NCBI RefSeq assembly: GCF_002284565.1
Contig: NZ_NPKI01000015.1
Span: 62,001 to 126,000 of the forward strand
From: Mesorhizobium mediterraneum
GTDB taxonomy: Bacteria > Pseudomonadota > Alphaproteobacteria > Rhizobiales > Rhizobiaceae
DNA length: 64,000 bases
Direction: 5' to 3'
The notes beneath the pieces are model-generated. The model made no database searches. It was not told the DNA's origin and saw only the letters and a program-made list of their open reading frames with translations. The position numbers and the translations under genes are program-made. Shown here piece by piece: positions 58,155 through 64,000 of this stretch (within the stretch, counting starts at the first letter, position 1; the number at the start of each line of letters is the position of its first letter).

Positions 58155-58174
58155 GAGACATTCGCCATTGGTTC

Positions 58175-59065
58175 GTGGATGAAGCGATGCCACACGATTT
58201 AGCGGGCGAGGCCTTTCAGGGTCTTGGACGTTTGTGCGTTGACGTGGCTGAAAACTGCGTCATCTCGGCCCCCGATTCGGTCGGCATGGAGCGTATCGAG
58301 GCACGGTTCCACGGCAGCGCCTTCGATCTCCATCGTCACGATACCTACGCGATCGGCGTGACGCTGCATGGCGTGCAGACCTTCCGCTATCGCGGCGCGA
58401 CGCATCACAGCCTGCCCGGCCAGATTATCGTGCTGCATCCCGACGAATTGCACGACGGCGGTGCCGGCACCGAAGACGGCCTGCGTTACAGGATGCTTTA
58501 TCTGGAGCCGTCCGTCGTGCTGGACTGCCTCGATACGGTCGGCGCACCGCTGCCTTTCGTCAGGGATGCCGTGGTGACGGATCCAGCTTTCCGCATGAGG
58601 CTGCTTTCGGCGCTGGGGCCTTTGGACCAGAAGCTGGACGATCTTTTTGTCGCCGACTTCATTGCGCAGCTGATGCAAAGCCTAACACGGCATGCAGGCC
58701 TGCCGGCGAAGCCGATCCCGAGGACAGCGTGGCGGGCAGCCAGCCTGGCACGCGACTATCTGGAAGAAAATGTTTTCCGTATCGTCCGTTCCGAGGAGCT
58801 GGAGGCGATCACCGGGCTGGATCGCTACGCCCTATCGCGGCATTTCCGTGCGGCCTTCTCCACCAGCCCGCATCGCTTTCTCTTGATGCGCCGACTTCAA
58901 CGAGCACGCCGCATGATCGAGGCGAGCGAGCCATTGGCGCAGATCGCAATAGCGGCCGGTTTCAGCGACCAAAGTCATTTCAACAGGCACTTCAAGAAGG
59001 CGTTCGGTGTCACGCCGGGCCGCTGGTCGGCATTGGTCCATGGGTCGTCGGCAGCAGCTGCCTGA
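58175..59065 (+). CDS. AraC-family transcription regulator
   Basis: A 296-residue regulator. The N-terminal cupin-type sensor domain has HRHDTYAIGVTLHGVQTFRY, and the C-terminal double HTH spans about residues 190-290 (ARDYLEENVFRIVRSEELEA, IAIAAGFSDQSHFNRHFKKA). The AraC_binding-type N-domain suggests a small organic ligand. It is a likely activator of the divergent DUF2000 gene. Starts at ATG 58175 or 58187. Confidence 0.92.
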   Translation: MDEAMPHDLAGEAFQGLGRLCVDVAENCVISAPDSVGMERIEARFHGSAFDLHRHDTYAIGVTLHGVQTFRYRGATHHSLPGQIIVLHPDELHDGGAGTEDGLRYRMLYLEPSVVLDCLDTVGAPLPFVRDAVVTDPAFRMRLLSALGPLDQKLDDLFVADFIAQLMQSLTRHAGLPAKPIPRTAWRAASLARDYLEENVFRIVRSEELEAITGLDRYALSRHFRAAFSTSPHRFLLMRRLQRARRMIEASEPLAQIAIAAGFSDQSHFNRHFKKAFGVTPGRWSALVHGSSAAAA

Positions 59066-59081
59066 TGCCGTCAGCCGCGGA

Positions 59082-59552
59082 TCATTCGTCGGCGTCGATC
59101 TCATCATCGACGAGAACCATCTCTCCATTCGAGAGGTTCGCCTCGACGCGGGCGAGCAGCTTGAACAGCGCCTTCTGGTCCTTTTTGTCGAGACCTTTCA
59201 GCGCCTGCTTCTCGGTCTTCTTCACCGATTTCTCGATGGCGTGAATGATTTCGCGGCCGGTGTCGGTCAGGAAGATATGGGCCTGGCGGGCATCGGCGGC
59301 CGAGGCGCGCTTTTCCAGGAAACCCTGCGCCTGAAGCCGGTTGATGGTCTTGGTGATGGTCGGCGGGCGAACACCGAGGCGGCCGGCAAGATTGCCGGGC
59401 GTCTGCCCGTCCTCGCGATCGAGCGCCAGCATGATCTGGTCCTGGCCGGCATAAAAGCCGTGCCCTAGGAGCCGCGCCGCCAGCGCAGTACGTGCCAGCC
59501 GCGCCGCCGAATGCAGCCGGCTCATTGTCGCAGTTTTGTCCGCCTTGGCCAT
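59082..59552 (-). CDS. MarR-family transcription regulator
   Basis: A 156-residue winged-helix regulator (GQTPGNLAGRLGVRPPTITK, LQAQGFLEKRASAADARQAH, IFLTDTGREI). The C-terminus is acidic (VLVDDEIDADE). Of the two close ATGs at 59558 and 59552, the second is used because AGAGGG stands six bases before it. It is convergent with the AraC gene. Regulated genes are unknown; the intradiol dioxygenase upstream is a candidate because MarR proteins often sense aromatics. Confidence 0.9.
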   Translation of the reverse strand: MAKADKTATMSRLHSAARLARTALAARLLGHGFYAGQDQIMLALDREDGQTPGNLAGRLGVRPPTITKTINRLQAQGFLEKRASAADARQAHIFLTDTGREIIHAIEKSVKKTEKQALKGLDKKDQKALFKLLARVEANLSNGEMVLVDDEIDADE

Positions 59553-59772
59553 GGTCATCCCTCTTCGGCCGAACCGGTGCGGACAGCATAGAGGCAGCCG
59601 CCCGGTTGGCAATCGACGATCAAAAAGATCCGGCTCTGCAAAACAGCTTTGCCGGCAAGCAATGCGATGTCCGCCGTGGCTAATGCCAGATGTTTATTTC
59701 AGTTAGATGACAAACGACTTTTCAGTGCAGGTGGGAGCTTTCCGCAGGAGCGCCGCACACACGAAACGAGAC

Positions 59773-60504
59773 TCAATCAGCCTTTACCGCGACGATCATC
59801 AACGCCTGGTAGGCGTCCGCCACCTCACGCAGCGCCGCCTGCGACAGCGGCCCGGCGCGCCGGGCGATACCGTCCCTGGCATTCAGCGTATCCCGTCTGC
59901 CGGACCGGTCGGTGTAGGGCGCGACAGTGGTGAATATCTGCTCGCTCAGGCTGTCGGGGAAAAACAGCTGGCCGGTCATCACCGAATTGTCGTTGGGGAA
60001 GACCTTGAAGTGGATGTGGGTGGTGCGGCCGCGATACCAGCCGGGATAAATGGTGGCGAAGGAAACGATGCCGGTGTCGTCCGTCTTTTGCCAGCCGCGC
60101 AGAAAACTCTGGCCTGACGTGTCGACATCCTGGTCGTCACCTTGTCCACGATAGCCCGAATAATGCCCTTGCGCATCGCAATGCCAGATGTCGACGCGCG
60201 CGCCGGGAAGCGGCCGGCAGCCCGCGTCGACCACCTGCAGCCGTACATTGAGGGCAATGCCCGCTTTGCCTTCGGTGATATCGGCGCGCCGGAGCTTCGG
60301 GTCGAAATAGAACGGTCCCTCGGTCGCTTCCGGCGTGATCGCGCAAACGCCGGCACCGCTATCGAACAGGGCAAGTCCGGCATAGGGCGAGGCCTGCTGA
60401 GCCAGCACGATGCCCGGCAGAAAGACGCCGCCGCCCGCGCTGACGGCGATGAGGCCGAGCGCCTGACGCCGGTTCAATGGAAATGAGGACGGTTTGTCGG
60501 ACAT
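59773..60504 (-). CDS. Intradiol ring-cleavage dioxygenase with Tat signal
   Basis: A 243-residue protein. The N-terminus has a Tat-like signal (NRRQALGLIAVSAGGGVFLP), so it should be exported, unlike catabolic catechol dioxygenases. The four iron ligands are recognisable: Tyr in HYSGYRGQG, Tyr in YPGWYRGRT and His-x-His in THIHFKVF. The EGPFYFDPKLRRADI segment is typical of the family. Exported intradiol-type dioxygenases are of unclear role, perhaps acting on phenolics outside the cytoplasm. Confidence 0.92.
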   Translation of the reverse strand: MSDKPSSFPLNRRQALGLIAVSAGGGVFLPGIVLAQQASPYAGLALFDSGAGVCAITPEATEGPFYFDPKLRRADITEGKAGIALNVRLQVVDAGCRPLPGARVDIWHCDAQGHYSGYRGQGDDQDVDTSGQSFLRGWQKTDDTGIVSFATIYPGWYRGRTTHIHFKVFPNDNSVMTGQLFFPDSLSEQIFTTVAPYTDRSGRRDTLNARDGIARRAGPLSQAALREVADAYQALMIVAVKAD

Positions 60505-60679
60505 CCGGCGCCTCTTTCATTCTGTCGAGCAACTCACCTTGTTCTTATCTAGGCAGTGAGGCCAGCCCGCACTAATGAAAGTTCGGCAATGTTGGCGCCT
60601 GTTTGGCCCATTGGTTTGCTGCGTGCAAAAGCAAGGCGCACATCCTATATGGAGCCAACAATCCTTTTCGAGGCCCAAC

Positions 60680-61738
60680 ATGAGCGATGCACAGACGACG
60701 CAGATCCCCGTAACCGTTCTCACCGGCTATCTCGGCGCCGGCAAGACGACACTGCTCAACCGCATCCTTTCGGAAAACCACGGCAAGCGCTACGCCGTCA
60801 TCGTCAATGAATTCGGCGAGATCGGCATCGACAACGAGCTGATCGTGGAATCCGACGAGGAAATCTACGAGATGAACAATGGCTGCGTCTGCTGCACGGT
60901 GCGCGGCGACCTGATTCGCGTCGTCGAGGGCCTGATGCGCCGGCCGGGCCGTTTCGACGCCATCGTGATCGAGACGACCGGCCTCGCCGATCCGGTGCCG
61001 GTGGCGCAGACCTTCTTCATGGACGACGATGTGCGCTCCAAGACCAGGCTCGACGCAGTGGTGGCGCTGGTCGACGCCAAGCACCTGCCGTTGCGGCTGA
61101 AGGATTCCCGCGAAGCCGAGGACCAGATCGCCTTTGCCGATGTCGTCGTGCTCAACAAGACCGATCTCGTCACGCCGGAGGAACTGAGCAAGGTCGAGGC
61201 GACGATCCGCGCGATCAACCCGGCGGCCAGGATCCATCGCACCACACGCGCCGGCCTGGCGTTGTCGGAAGTGCTCGACCGCGGCGCCTTCGATCTCTCG
61301 CGGGCGCTGGAGAACGACCCGCATTTCCTCGAGGCGCATGACGACCATGACCACGACCATCATGACCATGACGGCCATCATCACCATGATCATGACGGGC
61401 ATGACCACCATCATCACGCGCACCCGTCCGATATTCATGACGTGACGGTGCAATCGGTGTCGTTGCGCGGCGGCGAGATGGACCCGAAGAAATTCTTCCC
61501 GTGGATCGAGAAGATCACCCAGATGGAAGGCCCGAACATCCTGCGGCTGAAAGGCATCATCGCGCTCAAGGGCGATGATGAGCGCTATGTCATCCAGGGC
61601 GTGCACATGATCATCGAGGGCGACCACCAGCGCGCCTGGAAGGACGGCGAGAAGCACGAGAGCCGGCTGGTGTTCATCGGCCGCGAGCTCGATGCCGAGC
61701 GGCTGAAGAAGAGTTTTGACGCCTGCCAGGCCGCTTGA
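60680..61738 (+). CDS. CobW/COG0523 GTPase with His-rich metal-binding loop
   Basis: A 352-residue G3E-family GTPase. Walker A is GYLGAGKTT, the metal site is [10 protein letters not shown] (CxCC), Walker B-like is ETTGLADP and the guanine site is LNKTDL. Near residues 225-255 there is a His/Asp-rich run ([20 protein letters not shown]), probably for zinc, cobalt or nickel storage. The C-terminal CobW_C domain is present. Such proteins are metal chaperones, often for zinc; no clear Zur box was seen upstream. Confidence 0.92.
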   Translation: MSDAQTTQIPVTVLTGYLGAGKTTLLNRILSENHGKRYAVIVNEFGEIGIDNELIVESDEEIYEMNNGCVCCTVRGDLIRVVEGLMRRPGRFDAIVIETTGLADPVPVAQTFFMDDDVRSKTRLDAVVALVDAKHLPLRLKDSREAEDQIAFADVVVLNKTDLVTPEELSKVEATIRAINPAARIHRTTRAGLALSEVLDRGAFDLSRALENDPHFLEAHDDHDHDHHDHDGHHHHDHDGHDHHHHAHPSDIHDVTVQSVSLRGGEMDPKKFFPWIEKITQMEGPNILRLKGIIALKGDDERYVIQGVHMIIEGDHQRAWKDGEKHESRLVFIGRELDAERLKKSFDACQAA

Positions 61739-61774
61739 TTTCCAAACCTTATAACGATAGCGCTGGCCCTTCTT

Positions 61775-61920
61775 CCTTCTCCCCTTGTGGGAGAAGGTGG
61801 CCGAGCGAAGCTCGGTCGGATGAAGGGTGTTCCAGCTTGGCACTGACGGCGTTTCGTCCAGCACCCCTCAACCGTCTTGGCGCTGCGCGCCAATCCACCT
61901 TCTCCCACAAGGGGAGAAGG
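61775..61920. repeat. Palindromic repeat with 26-bp arms
   Basis: Arms at 61775-61800 and 61895-61920 are perfect inverted repeats, and each arm contains CTTCTCCCCTTGTGGGAGAAG or its complement, itself a small palindrome. Inside is CCGAGCGAAGCTCGG, another small hairpin. It fills the cobW-WD40 gap. It is a typical dispersed rhizobial intergenic element and has no coding content. Confidence 0.85.
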
Positions 61921-61998
61921 TCGCGTCGCACCTAGCCACGCTAACGATTCCTCTGCGGCGGCAAGGCGACCACAACGATCTCTAATGGAACAGCTCGC

Positions 61999-62973
61999 AT
62001 GCCCACAGTCGCCCCGCTTGATCTCGATGGCCATTGCATCGCCGCCGTCTTCCTTGACGACGTGCCGCACTTTGCCCTGGCCGACGGCGCCATCCATCGG
62101 CTCGACCATGGCCACAAGACTGTGCAGGCCAATGACGGCTTGCTCGCGGCCTTCCACGACGCGGCCAACGACCGGCTGATCACCGGCGGCGAGGACGGCA
62201 AGGTCTTTGCCGTCACCGCAGGCGGCAATGCGGCGGAACTGGCAAGCGCCGGCAAAAAATGGATCACCAGCGTTGCCGCCGGGCCGCAAGGTGCTGTCGC
62301 CTATGCCTCGGGCAAGATCGCCTTCGTGCGTTTCGCCGACGGCAAGACCAGGGAATTTGCGCATCCGCGTTCGGTCGAGGGGCTAGCGTTCTCGCCCAAG
62401 GGGATGCGCTTTGGCGTTGCCCGCTACAATGGCGCGACGCTGCATTTCCCGGCGGCCGACGGCAAGCCTGTCGAGCTCGAATGGGCCGGCGCCCACACCG
62501 GCATCACCTTCTCGCCGGACGGCGCCTTCCTCGTCACCACCATGCAGGAGAACGCGCTGCATGGCTGGAAGCTGGCCGACGGCAAGCACATGCGCATGAG
62601 CGGCTATCCCGGCAAGGTCAAAAGCCTGTCGTGGAGCGCCAAGGGAAAATGGCTGGCGAGTTCCGGCGCACCGGCAGCGATCGTTTGGCCGTTTTCGGGC
62701 AAGGACGGGCCGATGGGCAAAGCGCCGCTGGAGCTCGGCACGCGCGGTAACGCCATGGTGACCTCAGTGGCCTGCCATCCGAGCCAGGATGTCGTCGCCG
62801 TCGGCTATGATGACGGCATGGTGATGGCCGTGCGCTTCACCGACGCCAAGGAAGTGCTGCTGCGCCGGCCGGGCAAGGGCGCCATCACCTCGATGATGTG
62901 GGACAGGCAAGAGCGGCGCGTCGCCTTCGGCAGTGCGGCCGGCGACTGCGGCGTTATCGATATTTCGGCATAA
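61999..62973 (+). CDS. WD40-repeat protein
   Basis: A 324-residue protein built of repeated ~40-residue blades (for example TGITFSPDGAFLVTTMQENA, VKSLSWSAKGKWLASSGAPA, TSVACHPSQDVVAVGYDDG). It has no signal peptide. A beta-propeller for protein contacts is expected. In alphaproteobacteria this family is commonly next to a CobW gene, suggesting a function together in metal homeostasis; this is inference. Confidence 0.88.
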   Translation: MPTVAPLDLDGHCIAAVFLDDVPHFALADGAIHRLDHGHKTVQANDGLLAAFHDAANDRLITGGEDGKVFAVTAGGNAAELASAGKKWITSVAAGPQGAVAYASGKIAFVRFADGKTREFAHPRSVEGLAFSPKGMRFGVARYNGATLHFPAADGKPVELEWAGAHTGITFSPDGAFLVTTMQENALHGWKLADGKHMRMSGYPGKVKSLSWSAKGKWLASSGAPAAIVWPFSGKDGPMGKAPLELGTRGNAMVTSVACHPSQDVVAVGYDDGMVMAVRFTDAKEVLLRRPGKGAITSMMWDRQERRVAFGSAAGDCGVIDISA

Positions 62974-62986
62974 CTAGCCGGGAGTT

Positions 62987-63439
62987 CTACTCGGCCCCGC
63001 AGGAGACCTTGCCGGTCAATTCGACAGGCTTGCCGTCTTTGTCCGCGGCAGCCGTGCCGTCATAGATCGCGAGCGAATAGCGCCCGTCATAAACGCCTTC
63101 TTCGCTGACCTTGGTCAAGATCGTCAGTTCGACTGAGCTATAGGTGTTTGCGACCTCGTGCTCGCGATAGACGAGCAGCCGCAGTTCCTTGCCGTCGAGC
63201 CAGTATTGCGTGAGGTTGGAATCCTCGAACACGCTCTTGCGCAGACCGTCGTCAACGGGCCTACCAAGAATTTCGAGGTCGCCGCGAAAATTGAAGGTCG
63301 GCCCGCCCATGCCTCTGGTGACGCCAGCTTCGACCTCGAATTTCACCGCGGCATCCTCGGTGGAGCACCAGATGCCGCCGGTGGCGAAGGCCGTGCCGGC
63401 CGACAGCAGCAGCGTTGTTACACAGAAGATCGTCCGCAT
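62987..63439 (-). CDS. Exported hypothetical protein
   Basis: A 150-residue protein with a Sec signal (MRTIFCVTTLLLSAGTAFAT). The mature part has two cysteines (GIWCSTEDAAV and GKVSCGAE), probably a disulfide closing a beta-rich domain. I do not recognise the family. ATG 63439 follows GGGGGAGAAAAG; the frame is open upstream to 63556 but without the signal. Convergent with the WD40 gene (13 bases between stops). Confidence 0.72.
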   Translation of the reverse strand: MRTIFCVTTLLLSAGTAFATGGIWCSTEDAAVKFEVEAGVTRGMGGPTFNFRGDLEILGRPVDDGLRKSVFEDSNLTQYWLDGKELRLLVYREHEVANTYSSVELTILTKVSEEGVYDGRYSLAIYDGTAAADKDGKPVELTGKVSCGAE

Positions 63440-63606
63440 CTTTTCTCCCCCAAGCCACATACCCACCCGCATTGATGCTGGAGGATGCCCTGAGGTCAAG
63501 CGCCAGTCCTCTTCTATCGTGGCCGCTGAACCAATGCAGGGCGGCCGCGCGGCCAATTGCGGTTCCGGATGCCGATTGGCTAGAGTGACGTACGAGAGGG
63601 GCCTTC

Positions 63607-64000
63607 ATGCATACAATCGACCATTCAAAGACATCCATCGGCGGCATCAGCACTGCCCGCATCGCCGATCTGCGCGAGACCGAGGCCGAAGCCTTCCGCA
63701 AGGCACGGCCGAAATCGGCAGCGAAGGCCGGCAATGGTCTGCCGGGCTTCTTCGGCGGCGTGCCGATGCACTGGATGAACGACTGGCCGACGCCGTTCCC
63801 GATCCTGGTCGGCAGCGCAAAGGGCGCCACCATCACCGATATCGACGGCAACAGGCTCGACGATTTCTGCCTCGGCGATACCGGCTCGATGTTCGGCCAT
63901 TCGCCGCCGCCGGTCGCCCGCGCCATCCGCCGGCAGGCTGGACGCGGCCTCACCTACATGCTGCCTTCGGAGGATGCACTCGCCATCGGCCCGCTGCTGA
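63607..64000 (+). CDS. Class III (PLP) aminotransferase, N-terminal part
   Basis: Partial: ATG 63607 (GAGAGGGG upstream), open to the right edge, about 131 residues seen. The sequence GFFGGVPMHWMNDWPTPFPI and GATITDIDGNRLDDFCLGDT is typical of glutamate-1-semialdehyde aminotransferase-like proteins of class III. The PLP lysine lies outside the window. The enzyme probably moves an amino group between an omega- or alpha-amino acid and a 2-oxo acid. Confidence 0.88.
   Translation, partial: MHTIDHSKTSIGGISTARIADLRETEAEAFRKARPKSAAKAGNGLPGFFGGVPMHWMNDWPTPFPILVGSAKGATITDIDGNRLDDFCLGDTGSMFGHSPPPVARAIRRQAGRGLTYMLPSEDALAIGPLL

Noticed and set aside
60505..60679. Zur-type operator before the CobW gene
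   Set aside because: No palindrome resembling the alphaproteobacterial Zur site could be read in the gap.
61340..61430. CAT/GAC-rich stretch looking like a tandem repeat
   Set aside because: It is the codon pattern of the His/Asp-rich metal loop of the CobW protein, inside an intact frame.

Overview
The window looks like chromosomal DNA from an alphaproteobacterium of the order Rhizobiales, most probably Mesorhizobium or a close relative. The reasons are high GC, a CP4-type (class II) aroA, a PntA split into two genes, a TIGR02300 protein beside a tRNA-Ala, Omp25/31-like and FeeM-like proteins, and rhizobial-style intergenic palindromes. There is no phage, insertion sequence, CRISPR array or rRNA operon. 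Genus assignment is inference, not a database result.

Bases 1-10.8 kb (all minus strand) form a complete nitrate-assimilation island. In transcription order it holds nasT and nasS (regulators), nrtA-nrtB-nrtD (nitrate ABC importer), a 63-residue Tat-signal ORF, a NarK-type transporter, nirB, nirD and the start of nasA, which is cut by the window edge. Each of the two structural operons has the same upstream architecture: an upstream element about 118 bp before a sigma-54 -24/-12 promoter, then a leader RNA with two hexaloop hairpins of the ANTAR type (A at loop position 1, G at 4), the second overlapping an intrinsic terminator. This explains how NasT would act by antitermination and is the best-supported regulatory system in the window.

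10.9-17.1 kb is housekeeping: a Tat-exported arginine-rich small protein, tRNA-Ala(GGC), an acidic TIGR02300 protein, aroA, a large palindrome, cmk, rpsA with its terminator and a small secreted protein. 17.1-25.1 kb is a guanidino/amino-acid gene set: an SDR, an AruI-like thiamine-diphosphate decarboxylase and a DDAH-type hydrolase on the minus strand, divergent from a polar amino-acid ABC transporter and an Ldh2-type dehydrogenase. A rod-like structured RNA candidate ending in a terminator follows at 25.1-25.3 kb.

25.4-38.8 kb holds DoxX, an NDUFA9-like protein, a cytochrome P450, gyrB, a 25-residue membrane peptide with a PhnA-like membrane protein, a serine-hydrolase-like membrane protein, the three-gene transhydrogenase operon (pntAA-pntAB-pntB), two small membrane proteins and a FeeM-type N-acyl amino acid synthase. 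38.9-50.9 kb has a GGDEF-EAL protein, a fused indolepyruvate ferredoxin oxidoreductase, a lipoprotein with a CGNR protein, an orphan LivH permease, a TRAP transporter (DctQM) and a zinc alcohol dehydrogenase, converging on the TRAP binding protein.

51-64 kb is mixed accessory metabolism: a PuuD-like hydrolase with a decayed second copy of its 3' end, a porin-like protein, an Inh-like protein, a LacI repressor with a 17-bp palindromic operator and a 2-hydroxyacid dehydrogenase, a DMT exporter, DUF2000 divergent from AraC, MarR, an intradiol dioxygenase, a CobW GTPase, a WD40 protein and the start of a class III aminotransferase. Two genes (a HisQ-like permease and the LacI repressor) appear to need CTG start codons.
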